Position numbers and translations under genes: made by a program
Shown here: positions 1 through 7,771 of the stretch, in pieces
Layout: every line of letters starts with the position of its first letter
Numbering within the stretch: the first letter of the stretch is position 1
Notes under the pieces: model-generated
What the model saw: the letters and a program-made list of their open reading frames with translations, nothing else
Told to the model about the DNA's origin: nothing
Database searches by the model: none
DNA from: an uncultured Oribacterium sp.
Lineage (GTDB): Bacteria; Bacillota; Clostridia; Lachnospirales; Lachnospiraceae
DNA length: 24,609 nucleotides
Assembly: GCA_900772695.1 (NCBI GenBank)
Contig: CAAGRO010000023.1
Span: forward strand, 1 to 24,609
Reading direction: 5' to 3'

Positions 1-94
1 ATTGCTGGTCTCTGAAAATTCTTTAGAATCTTCAGGGTCTGTGTATTAATCGATCTTTGATTTTCAAGGTTCGTTGTGCTCTCTTTGCGACAGC
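1..94 (-). other. Predicted leader of an rRNA operon lying beyond the left edge
   Basis: This stretch lies downstream, on the minus strand, of two strong tandem promoters and holds no gene. Reading on the minus strand it carries GAACCTTGAAAAT (60-72), which resembles the boxA-type antitermination element in rRNA leaders of Firmicutes. It then has a near-perfect 10-bp inverted repeat (12-21 with 26-35). No 16S sequence is reached inside the window, so the rRNA gene itself is inferred. The gyrB-gyrA-rRNA order is also known from Bacillus subtilis. Confidence 0.6.
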
Positions 95-100
95 TTGCAT

Positions 101-129
101 ATTCTATCAAACTGTTTTATACTTGTCAA
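101..129 (-). promoter_or_regulatory. Sigma-A-type promoter, second of a tandem pair (predicted rRNA P2)
   Basis: On the minus strand a perfect -35 TTGACA (124-129) is followed by a 17-bp spacer and a -10 TAGAAT (101-106). Transcription would start near position 94 and leave the window at position 1. It repeats the architecture of the promoter 107 bp upstream. Confidence 0.85.
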
Positions 130-207
130 GCACTTTTTCAGAAATTTTTGATTCATCCGGAAGCGAAGCGCTTCATCTGAATCTCTGTTTTCTGGTGACG
201 AGAAAAC

Positions 208-236
208 ATTCTATCACAGAGCATTATCTCTGTCAA
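208..236 (-). promoter_or_regulatory. Sigma-A-type promoter, first of a tandem pair (predicted rRNA P1)
   Basis: On the minus strand TTGACA (231-236) is followed by a 17-bp spacer and TAGAAT (208-213). The hexamers and spacing are identical to those of the downstream promoter. Tandem promoters of this strength just behind gyrA are typical of an rRNA operon. The promoter lies about 50 bp past the 3' end of tRNA-Ser. Confidence 0.85.
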
Positions 237-287
237 TAAGAATTTTCATATCTTTCAGATGTTTCTCTGTCTGAAGAAAATCCTCAG

Positions 288-377
288 CGGAGTAGGAGGG
301 ATTTGAACCCTCGCGCCGGTTTTATCCGACCTACACCCTTAGCAGGGGCGCCTCTTCGGCCTCTTGAGTACTACTCC
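288..377 (-). tRNA. tRNA-Ser (anticodon GCU)
   Basis: The minus strand folds as a class II tRNA. The acceptor stem is GGAGTAG (371-377) with CTACTCC (289-295), and the discriminator is G (288). The 7-nt anticodon loop CTGCTAA is closed by CGCCC/GGGTG and gives anticodon GCU, reading AGC/AGU. A long variable arm follows, then a T stem GAGGG/CCCTC around TTCAAAT. The CCA end is not encoded, since GCTGAGG follows. A dedicated promoter lies about 90 bp upstream and the tandem rRNA-type promoters follow it. Confidence 0.95.
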
Positions 378-465
378 GAATTAACCTCGATCCCTGCCAA
401 GGGAGATGAATCATCTCAAACCGGGAAAATGGTTAATAAAAGCACCCTTTTAAGGATGCCTAGCT

Positions 466-494
466 ATAGTACCAATAAATTTACATGATGTCAA
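466..494 (-). promoter_or_regulatory. Promoter of tRNA-Ser
   Basis: On the minus strand a perfect -35 TTGACA (489-494) is followed by a 17-bp spacer and -10 TACTAT (466-471). The start point would be near 459, leaving a leader of about 80 nt before the tRNA. That leader contains a small perfect hairpin (403-408 with 412-417). It is the third TTGACA-N17 promoter on this strand within 400 bp. Confidence 0.75.
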
Positions 495-552
495 CCCGCT
501 TTTTACCTTTATTTCTGCGGAAATTCGCTGTTTTTCAGCGTACAATCAGATT

Positions 553-599
553 CCCCTGAGGACAGTCACCAAAAGCCATACGGTGACTGCCCTCAGAGG
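553..599 (-). terminator. Hairpin after gyrA, probable transcript end
   Basis: An 18-bp inverted repeat (553-570 with 582-599) around an 11-nt loop begins 8 bases past the gyrA stop. Only two pairs are G-U wobbles. The minus strand after the stem reads AATCTGATTG, so the T tract of a classical intrinsic terminator is missing. It may end or protect the gyrA transcript. A smaller hairpin (526-530 with 536-540) follows. Confidence 0.5.
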
Positions 600-606
600 T
601 TTGATA

Positions 607-3129
607 TCAGCTGTTCAACTCGTCAGATTCCTCTGTATCCGCTTCGGTCTCTGCGAGCTCTGCCTCATAGGCCTCGGTCGTCGATTCACGAACCTTCGCG
701 ATCGATGCAATCACGGTATCGGAATCTGGATCGATGTTCATGAACTTCACGCCGGAGGTATTGCGTCCGATATCCTTCGCATCCTTCAGCGACATACGGA
801 TGATGACACCCTCGTTCGTAATCAGCATGATCTCGCGTTCCTTCGCGGTCAGCTTGAAGCCGACGAGCTTACCGGTTTTCTCGGTGATGCGATAGCAGTG
901 CAGACCCTTTCCGCCACGTTTCTGAGCCTTGAACTCATCGACGTGGGTCAGCTTGCCCATACCCTTTTCAGATACGACCAGTACGTAGTCACCCTGGCTC
1001 AGCTTCTGCATGCCGATGACTTCATCATCTGCATCGAGACTGATGCCACGTACACCCATCGAGCTTCGACCGGTGACACGAACATCCGACTCGTTGAAGC
1101 GGATCGCCATACCATTTCGGGTACCGATCATGACATCTTCACCTGCATCGATCAGCTTCGCTTCGATAAGCTGGTCATCGTCCCGCAACGTCATCGCGAT
1201 GAGACCGGTCTTACGGATATTGGCATAATCCGCAATCGGGGTCTTCTTCACCATACCATTCTTCGTCGCAAGCAGGAGATACTGATCAGAGGATGGATAA
1301 TCATCCTTCAGTGCGAAGCTGGCGGTGACATGCTCATCCGGTCCGAGCTGCAGGAGATTCACGAGTGCCGTACCACGGGAGGTACGGGATGCCTCCGGGA
1401 TATTATACGCCTTGATGCGGAAGCAGCGTCCGGTGTTTGTAAAGAACATGATGTAGTGGTGGTTCGTCGCCATGAACAGATCCTCGATGATGTCATCATT
1501 GATGGTCTGCATGCCCTTGATTCCCTTACCGCCACGGTTCTGCTGCTTGAAGTTCTCCGGTGACATACGCTTGACATAGCCGAGTCTGGTCGCCGCGATC
1601 ACGATGTCATCATCCGGAATCAGATCCTCATCCTCGAGGGAATCATCGTAGCCGAACTTCGTGAGACGATCATCTGCATACTTATCTGCGATGACATCGA
1701 TCTCACCCTTGATGACGCCGAGCATTTTCTTCGGATCACCGAGAATCTCGTTGTAGTATGCGATTTTCTTTTCGAGCTCGTCATACTCATCCTTCAGCTT
1801 GTCACGCTCGAGACCGGTCAGGGCACGCAGACGCATATCTACGATCGCCTGTGCCTGTCCCTCATCGAAACCGAACTTCGCGGAGAGATCCAGCTTCGCC
1901 TGCTCTGTGTTCGCAGCCGCACGGATCGTATGTACAATCTCATCGATATGATCGACGGCGACGAGGAGTGCCTCTAAGATATGCGCACGCTCCTGCGCCT
2001 TATTCAGATCATACTTCGTGCGTCTGGTGAAAACATTGACCTGATGCTTCAGATACTCGTCGAGAATCTGCTGGAGGTTCAGAATCTTCGGCTCACCGTT
2101 CACGATGCAGAGCATGATGACACCGAAGGTGGTCTGGAGCTGGGTATGCTTATAAAGCTGGTTCAGGATGACATTCGGATTTACATCCTTCCGAAGCTCG
2201 ATGTTGATCTTCGCTGTGGAGCCCTTACCGGAGGCATCGTTGATATACGTGATGCCGTCGATTTTTTTATCCTTGACCAGATTTGCGATATTTTCGATGA
2301 CCCTCGAACGATAAACGAGGTACGGAAGCTCCTTCACCACGATGCGATGCTTTCCGTTCTGCATCGGCTCGATCTCACATACGGCACGAAGCTTGATCTT
2401 GCCACGACCTGTACGGTAGGCCTCCTCGATGCCCTTGCGACCGAGGATGATACCACCCGTCGGGAAATCAGGCCCCGGGATCACCTTCATGATATCCTCC
2501 AGGGTCGTTTCCTGATCCTTTATGCGATTGTCAATGATGAGGTCCACCGCACGGATGACCTCCCGGAGATTATGTGGCGGGATGTTCGTCGCCATGCCGA
2601 CCGCGATACCGGTGGCACCGTTCACGATCAGATTCGGGAACTTCGCCGGCAGCACCGTCGGCTCGTCGTACTCGTTGGAGAAGTTCGGCATGAAGTCAAC
2701 GGTGTCCTTATTGATGCCGGCAAGCATCTCACCGGCCAGCTTCGACATCTTCGCCTCGGTATAACGCATAGCGGCAGGAGAGTCGCCATCGTCCGAACCG
2801 AAGTTTCCCTGCTTATCAACCAGTACATGGCGCATGGACCAGCTCTGTCCCATATACACCAGGGCACCATAAATCGAGGAGTCACCATGCGGATGGAATT
2901 TACCCATACACTCACCGACGATGGTGGCACACTTCTTCGTTTTCTTATCCGGGGTTACACCGAGTGACTGCAGTGAATAGAGTACACGGCGCTGAACCGG
3001 TTTCAGACCATCCCGGACATCCGGAATCGCTCTCGATACGATGACACTCATCGCATAATCGATATACGAGTTTTCCATGGTCTTCTTGAGATCTACATCC
3101 TGGACCTTATCAAAAACATTTGGTTCCAA
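607..3129 (-). CDS. gyrA: DNA gyrase subunit A
   Basis: GyrA pairs with GyrB in the A2B2 type II topoisomerase that introduces negative supercoils using ATP. The breakage-reunion domain is complete. With the start chosen here, the active-site tyrosine of AMRYTEAK is Tyr123 (Tyr122 in E. coli). The C-terminal wrapping domain carries a GyrA-box, QNRGGKG, and a second copy QKRGGKG further on. The tail is acidic. The TTG start at 3129 has a perfect Shine-Dalgarno GGAGGA (3137-3142) 7 nt ahead and gives the usual beginning MEPNVFDKVQDVDL. A GTG at 3150 in frame has no ribosome binding site. The gene follows gyrB by 26 bp and is surely cotranscribed with it. In the quinolone-determining region HGDSSIYG, the position equal to E. 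coli Ser83 is serine but the one equal to Asp87 is glycine. Confidence 0.97.
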   Translation of the reverse strand: MEPNVFDKVQDVDLKKTMENSYIDYAMSVIVSRAIPDVRDGLKPVQRRVLYSLQSLGVTPDKKTKKCATIVGECMGKFHPHGDSSIYGALVYMGQSWSMRHVLVDKQGNFGSDDGDSPAAMRYTEAKMSKLAGEMLAGINKDTVDFMPNFSNEYDEPTVLPAKFPNLIVNGATGIAVGMATNIPPHNLREVIRAVDLIIDNRIKDQETTLEDIMKVIPGPDFPTGGIILGRKGIEEAYRTGRGKIKLRAVCEIEPMQNGKHRIVVKELPYLVYRSRVIENIANLVKDKKIDGITYINDASGKGSTAKINIELRKDVNPNVILNQLYKHTQLQTTFGVIMLCIVNGEPKILNLQQILDEYLKHQVNVFTRRTKYDLNKAQERAHILEALLVAVDHIDEIVHTIRAAANTEQAKLDLSAKFGFDEGQAQAIVDMRLRALTGLERDKLKDEYDELEKKIAYYNEILGDPKKMLGVIKGEIDVIADKYADDRLTKFGYDDSLEDEDLIPDDDIVIAATRLGYVKRMSPENFKQQNRGGKGIKGMQTINDDIIEDLFMATNHHYIMFFTNTGRCFRIKAYNIPEASRTSRGTALVNLLQLGPDEHVTASFALKDDYPSSDQYLLLATKNGMVKKTPIADYANIRKTGLIAMTLRDDDQLIEAKLIDAGEDVMIGTRNGMAIRFNESDVRVTGRSSMGVRGISLDADDEVIGMQKLSQGDYVLVVSEKGMGKLTHVDEFKAQKRGGKGLHCYRITEKTGKLVGFKLTAKEREIMLITNEGVIIRMSLKDAKDIGRNTSGVKFMNIDPDSDTVIASIAKVRESTTEAYEAELAETEADTEESDELNS

Positions 3130-3155
3130 AATTTTATCCTCCGAATTCACTAATA

Positions 3156-5126
3156 TCAGACATCGAGATTCGTGACGTACTTCGCGTTCTCTTCGATGAA
3201 TTCACGTCTTGGTTCGACCTGATCGCCCATCAGCGTGGTGAATGTGACGTCGAGATCTGCACGATCATCATCATTCATATTCACACGAAGAAGCGTTCTG
3301 GTTTCCGGATCCATGGTAGTCTCTGCGAGCTCCTCTGTATCCATCTCACCGAGTCCCTTGAATCGGGATACATCCGTACCCTCCGCACCGATCTGCTTCA
3401 GGATATCCTGGTACTCCTCATCGGAGTAAGCGTAGTAGTGCTTCTTGTTCTTCGTGATATTAAAAAGTGGTGGCTGTGCCAGGTATACATGCCCCTGCTT
3501 GATCAGCTCCGGCATGAAGTTGTAAATAAAGGTCAGCATGAGGGTCGCGATATGTGCACCATCGACATCGGCATCCGTCATGATGATGATCTTGTTATAG
3601 CGAAGCTTCGAGATATCGAAGTCTTCGTTGATGCCGGTACCGAAGGCGGTGATCATACCCTTGATTTCCTCGTTTGCATAAACGCGGTCGAGGCGTGCCT
3701 TCTGCACATTCAGCACCTTACCACGCAGTGGCAGCACCGCCTGGGTATGTACATTTCGTCCATCCTTCGCAGGTCCCAGTGCAGAATCTCCCTCGACGAT
3801 GAAAATCTCGCACTCATTCGGATCCTTCGAATTACAGTCGACGAGCTTACCCGGAAGACCGACACCATCGAGCGCCGACTTTCTTCTCGTAAGATCACGG
3901 GCACGACGTGCCGCTGCACGCGCACGCTGGGCGAGTACAGACTTCTCACAGATGACGCGCGCCACACTCGGGTTCTGCTCGAGGTAGTAGGTGAGCTGCT
4001 CACCGACGATGTTCTGAACCGCGGTCTGCGCCTCGGAATTTCCGAGCTTCTGCTTGGTCTGTCCCTCAAACTGCGGATCCTCGATTTTTACAGAAATCAC
4101 GGTCGTGAGACCCTCACGGATATCATCACCACTCAGATTCGGCTCCGAATCCTTCAGGAGCTTATTACTGCGGGCATAATCGTTAAAGGTCTTCGTGATT
4201 GCGTTTTTAAAACCGGTGAGATGGGAGCCACCCTCCGGGGTATTGATGTTATTGACGAAGGTATAGGTATTCTCGGTATAGGAGTCGTTGTGCTGCATCG
4301 CAACCTCGACGAACACATGATCCCGCTCGCCCTCACAGTAGATGACGTCCGGATACAGTGGCTCCTTGCCCTTGTTGAGATACTGTACGAACTCCTTGAT
4401 ACCACCCTCGTAGTGGAAGGTCTTTTCCTGCTCCTTCCCTTCACGCGCATCGATCAGCGTAATTTTCAGCGCCTTTGTGAGGAATGCAGTCTCACGGAGA
4501 CGAACCTTCAGGGTATCGTAATCATATACGGTCTCTTCGAAGATCTCCGGATCCGGAAGGAAGTGAACCTTCGTTCCATGCTGGCTCTCATCGCACTCAC
4601 CGATGATGGTCATCGGCTGTACTACCTTACCGCGCTCGAACTTCATGTTGTAGATCTTTCCGCCCTTGAAAACGGAAACCTCGAGCCAGCTTGAGAGAGC
4701 ATTGACGACGGACGCACCGACGCCATGGAGACCACCGGATACCTTATAGCCGGAGCCGCCGAACTTGCCACCTGCATGCAGGACGGTGAAGACGACCTCG
4801 AGTGCCGGCTTGCCGGCCTTCTTCTGAATGTCGACTGGAATGCCTCGACCGTCATCCTGTACGGTGATGGAATTATCCTTCTCGATGGTGACGGTGATGC
4901 AGTCGCAGAAACCCGCCAGCGCCTCATCAACGGAGTTGTCCACGATCTCATAGACGAGATGATGGAGACCACGGATGGAGGTGCTGCCGATATACATGCC
5001 AGGTCTCTTCCGAACTGCTTCGAGTCCTTCCAGAATCTGAATCTGATCTGCGCCATAATCAGCCGAGCCCTTCATGAGCTCCTCTTCACGCTGCAGATCT
5101 TCATTTTCATTTTTTTCTATTGCCAT
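3156..5126 (-). CDS. gyrB: DNA gyrase subunit B
   Basis: GyrB is the ATPase and TOPRIM subunit of gyrase. The GHKL ATPase motifs are intact: EIVDN with catalytic Glu60, GRGIP at 93-97 and GGLHGVG at 131-137. The transducer domain follows, with PRxxxG-like elements not inspected further. The TOPRIM metal site shows Glu445 in EGD and the DxDxD acids Asp518/520/522 in TDADVDG. The C-terminus has the canonical RFKGLGEM and ends near EPRREFIEENA. At 656 residues it is of the short Gram-positive type. The ATG at 5126 has AAAGGAG 9 nt ahead. One oddity is that the normally invariant EGDSAGGSAK reads EGDSALGPAK (445-454). The gene lies between recF and gyrA. The 101-bp gap to recF shows no promoter I would defend. 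Confidence 0.97.
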   Translation of the reverse strand: MAIEKNENEDLQREEELMKGSADYGADQIQILEGLEAVRKRPGMYIGSTSIRGLHHLVYEIVDNSVDEALAGFCDCITVTIEKDNSITVQDDGRGIPVDIQKKAGKPALEVVFTVLHAGGKFGGSGYKVSGGLHGVGASVVNALSSWLEVSVFKGGKIYNMKFERGKVVQPMTIIGECDESQHGTKVHFLPDPEIFEETVYDYDTLKVRLRETAFLTKALKITLIDAREGKEQEKTFHYEGGIKEFVQYLNKGKEPLYPDVIYCEGERDHVFVEVAMQHNDSYTENTYTFVNNINTPEGGSHLTGFKNAITKTFNDYARSNKLLKDSEPNLSGDDIREGLTTVISVKIEDPQFEGQTKQKLGNSEAQTAVQNIVGEQLTYYLEQNPSVARVICEKSVLAQRARAAARRARDLTRRKSALDGVGLPGKLVDCNSKDPNECEIFIVEGDSALGPAKDGRNVHTQAVLPLRGKVLNVQKARLDRVYANEEIKGMITAFGTGINEDFDISKLRYNKIIIMTDADVDGAHIATLMLTFIYNFMPELIKQGHVYLAQPPLFNITKNKKHYYAYSDEEYQDILKQIGAEGTDVSRFKGLGEMDTEELAETTMDPETRTLLRVNMNDDDRADLDVTFTTLMGDQVEPRREFIEENAKYVTNLDV

Positions 5127-5227
5127 TGAAGCTTTCTCCTTTGACTACCCGCCGGAAACAGCAGGAAACTGCAATTGTTACTATCCTGTCGTGGTGCAAA
5201 ACCCGGAAAGGTATGCATACACGCATT

Positions 5228-6346
5228 TTATTTTTCTGACGTGCTGTACAGCGTCTTCAGATTTTCAACCTTCGTCGCCGTTCCATTAACCACATGGAAG
5301 AGCTCATCGATATGAAAACGATGATTGACGAACTCATCGAGGCCGGTACAGGTGATGATGTTCTGCGTATCACAGAGAAGATCGAGGAGATAATTCTGTC
5401 TCTTCGAATCCAGCTCCGACAGTACATCATCGAGCAGCAGAATCGGATGATCATCGATGCGCTTCCGCACAAGCTCGATCTCACTCAGCTTCAGCGCCAG
5501 TGCTGCCGTCCGCTGCTGACCCTGCGATCCGAATTTCCGGATGTCCTTCCCATCGATCGTAAAGCAGAGATCATCACGATGTGGTCCGACCAGTGTCAGA
5601 TGCTGGCGTTTTTCCTGTTCAGCGCTTCGCTTGAGCACCGTCGCAAAATTTTCTGCGGCGACATTTCGATCGTAGCTGATGCTGAGCTCCTCGACACCTC
5701 CGGTCAGCTGGTGATGGATGCGACCGATGATACTCTGAAGCTCCCGGATAAACTCCTCCCGGATGGTGATGACCTGCTCGCCATAGAGGCAGAGCTGCTC
5801 ATTCCATACCGATAGGGTATCGGCCAGGGCCGGACGCTGGATCATATCCTTCAGCAGTTTGTTCCGCTGATTGAGTGTTCGATTATATCGGGCCAGATTG
5901 TACAGGTACACCTTATCCAGCTGGCAGAGCTCAAGGTCCATAAAGCGGCGCCGAAGCGCCGGTCCATCCTTGATGAGACTGAGATCCTCCGGACTGAAGC
6001 AGACGACGTTCGCGATACCGAAGAGTTCCGAGGCATGACGGATCGGAATCTCATCGATGGCGATGCCCTTCGGTTTATTTTTCTTCAAGTGCATATCAAC
6101 ACGGTAGGGAACCTTGCGTTTCCGGGTCTCCATCTTGATATGTGCTTCATCATGACCGAACTGGATCAGATCCCGGTCATGGGTGATCCGGTAGGATTTC
6201 GATGTACAGGCCAGAAAGATGGCTTCGAGTACATTGGTTTTTCCCTGTGCATTGTCGCCGAAAAAAATATTCGTTCCGGGACTCAGCTCTAATTTCAGAT
6301 GGTCATAATTTCTGTAATTCTTTAATTCCAGTGTTTCAATTATCAT
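5228..6346 (-). CDS. recF: DNA replication and repair protein RecF
   Basis: RecF is an SMC/ABC-like ATPase that loads RecA at gaps in the RecFOR pathway. Residues 1-37 show the family beginning (IETLELKNYRNY) and the Walker A motif GDNAQGKT (30-37). The signature SQGQQRT is at 274-280 and Walker B LLLDDVLSELD at 303-313. The length of 372 residues is normal. The ATG at 6346 is the only sensible start, but there is no clear Shine-Dalgarno in front of it; the bases upstream are C-rich on this strand. It follows dnaN directly, without the small S4-domain gene yaaA often found between them. Confidence 0.96.
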   Translation of the reverse strand: MIIETLELKNYRNYDHLKLELSPGTNIFFGDNAQGKTNVLEAIFLACTSKSYRITHDRDLIQFGHDEAHIKMETRKRKVPYRVDMHLKKNKPKGIAIDEIPIRHASELFGIANVVCFSPEDLSLIKDGPALRRRFMDLELCQLDKVYLYNLARYNRTLNQRNKLLKDMIQRPALADTLSVWNEQLCLYGEQVITIREEFIRELQSIIGRIHHQLTGGVEELSISYDRNVAAENFATVLKRSAEQEKRQHLTLVGPHRDDLCFTIDGKDIRKFGSQGQQRTAALALKLSEIELVRKRIDDHPILLLDDVLSELDSKRQNYLLDLLCDTQNIITCTGLDEFVNHRFHIDELFHVVNGTATKVENLKTLYSTSEK

Positions 6347-6475
6347 TCTATAGCACGGGGGAGTACCACCCGCAGGACACGAGGGGCCCCATGATGCCTT
6401 CTGAAAGGCACATCAATATCGTGTTGTTCTACATTGATGCATAATTATACACCGATTGCATAATTATGCAGGCTA
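6347..6475. other. dnaN-recF spacer with GC-rich patch and small hairpin
   Basis: This 129-bp gap holds no gene. Next to recF is a GC-rich segment (6356-6390) containing GGGGCCCC, then a perfect 6-bp hairpin with a 4-nt loop (6395-6400 with 6405-6410). The dnaN side carries the AT-rich repeats listed separately. A TATAAT reads on the minus strand in this AT-rich part, but no good -35 sits at the right distance. Confidence 0.5.
6438..6467. repeat. Two direct repeats TGCATAATTAT with a palindrome
   Basis: TGCATAATTAT occurs at 6438-6448 and 6457-6467, one every 19 bp. The second copy extends into the perfect 12-bp palindrome GCATAATTATGC (6458-6469). The repeats sit just past the dnaN stop and about 90 bp ahead of recF, so they could be an operator or promoter element for recF. 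No known binding motif was recognised. Confidence 0.55.
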
Positions 6476-7597
6476 TTAATATGCGTCTGCGTTAAAGTTT
6501 ACCGGCAGAATCATGTAATTGTAGGTCTTCTTATCATCACGGATGAAGCACGGAGAACGAGGAATCGACATGTAGATCGTAACCTCCTCATCCTCGATGG
6601 CACGAAGTGCGTCCACGAGATACTTCGGATTGAAGCCGATCATCAGATCGTTTCCGGTTTTCCGGATGGCGATTTCCGCATCCATCGTACCGAGGTCGGT
6701 CTTGATCTTCAGGCCGAGCACATTTTCCTCGATCTTCAGAACCAGCGGCTGCTTGTCATTATCCTTTACGAAGATCGTCGAACGATCGAGACAGTCGAGG
6801 AAGTTCTTACGGTTTACAATGATTTTCGTCTCATAATCCTCGGACAACATCTGTGCTACATGGAAGTAATCACCATCGATGAGTCTCGTCACGACGAGTG
6901 TGTCATTAAACTCAAACATGATGTGATTCATGGAGAAGTAGACGATGACTTCATCATAAACTCCACCGGACAGAATCTTACTGAGCTCGTTCAGTGCTTT
7001 ACCAGGAACGATGGCCTTGGCTGTGTCATAATTCTGATTCAGCTTGATGCGACGGATCGAAATACGGTGACCATCGAGGGAAGTGACGGTGAAATCATCT
7101 CCATTGACCTCGAAAAGTTCACCGGTCATTTTTTTATTACTGTCATTGGCAGCGATAGAGAAGATGGTCTGTGAAATAATCTGGCGCAGCATGAACTGGG
7201 AGAGTGACACAGACTGGTTTTTATCGATCTTTGGAAGTGCAGTGAATTCATTACCATCACGGCCAGCGATCTTAAATACGGAATTCTCACAGGTGATGAT
7301 GGTATTGTTACGCTCATCGGTCTCGATGGTGACTTCGATTCCGGATGCTTCCGGAAGACGGCGGATGATCTCAGAGAAAATCTTCGCTTCCAGCGCAACC
7401 TTACCGGCTTCGATGATCGTACCGTTACATACAGTCTGTATACCGAATTCTGCATCGTTACCTACCAGTTCGATTTTTCCATTGGATGCATCGACGAGGA
7501 TACACTCGAGAATCGACATCGTGGTTTTCGACGGAACAGCTTTGGATACGATATTGATCGCGTTGATCAGATCAGTTTTCTTGAATTGCAGTTTCAT
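6476..7597 (-). CDS. dnaN: DNA polymerase III beta sliding clamp
   Basis: DnaN is the ring-shaped clamp that tethers DNA polymerase III to its template and binds partner proteins through their clamp-binding motifs. The 373 residues match the family length. It begins MKLQFKKTDLINAINIVSKAV and has typical strands throughout (LECILVDASNG, LVGNDAEFG, VTSLDGHRIS). It ends in the protein-binding cleft segment YMILPVNF with a short NADAY tail. The ATG at 7597 has AGAGAGG about 9 nt upstream. It lies 174 bp downstream of dnaA, the gap holding an origin element, and can be transcribed from the dnaA promoter. Confidence 0.97.
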   Translation of the reverse strand: MKLQFKKTDLINAINIVSKAVPSKTTMSILECILVDASNGKIELVGNDAEFGIQTVCNGTIIEAGKVALEAKIFSEIIRRLPEASGIEVTIETDERNNTIITCENSVFKIAGRDGNEFTALPKIDKNQSVSLSQFMLRQIISQTIFSIAANDSNKKMTGELFEVNGDDFTVTSLDGHRISIRRIKLNQNYDTAKAIVPGKALNELSKILSGGVYDEVIVYFSMNHIMFEFNDTLVVTRLIDGDYFHVAQMLSEDYETKIIVNRKNFLDCLDRSTIFVKDNDKQPLVLKIEENVLGLKIKTDLGTMDAEIAIRKTGNDLMIGFNPKYLVDALRAIEDEEVTIYMSIPRSPCFIRDDKKTYNYMILPVNFNADAY

Positions 7598-7607
7598 GAG
7601 GCGGCCT

Positions 7608-7751
7608 CTCTTTATATTTAATTAATTCTTTTAATTGCTAGTACTATTATTAGGGGCTGTGGAAATGTGAAAAAGTCATTTTCACGGCATAATTACGTCA
7701 TTTTCAGCATCTGACAACTCGGTTGACAGTTGCTTTACACACTGTGAACAA
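7608..7751 (-). other. Origin element between dnaA and dnaN (probable DNA unwinding site)
   Basis: Read on the minus strand, this gap shows DnaA boxes TTGTTCACA (7743-7751, one mismatch), TTTTTCACA (7666-7674) and the overlapping ATTTCCACA (7658-7666). A short C-rich patch follows (7653-7656), then TAATAATAGTACTAG (7638-7652), which reads as DnaA-trios TAA-TAA-TAG-TAC-TAG. Last comes a strongly AT-rich tract (7608-7637). Box, GC patch, trio and AT tract, in that order, is the basal unwinding arrangement described for B. subtilis. The function here is inferred from this order. Confidence 0.65.
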
Positions 7752-7771
7752 ATCAGGTCACGATCAGGCGC

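Noticed and set aside
303..488. 61-codon open frame at 303-488, plus strand
   Set aside because: It overlaps the tRNA-Ser gene and its promoter on the other strand, and no ribosome binding site is seen.
583..2967. Two plus-strand open frames of about 326 codons opposite gyrA (583-1563 and 1981-2967)
   Set aside because: Both are antisense to conserved gyrA motifs and have no own promoter, ribosome binding site or domain.
3120..4694. 524-codon open frame on the plus strand opposite gyrB
   Set aside because: It lies wholly antisense to a clear gyrB, has no recognisable domain and no suitable ribosome binding site. The frequent GAT, ATC and GAG codons of the sense strand leave few stops in this antisense frame.
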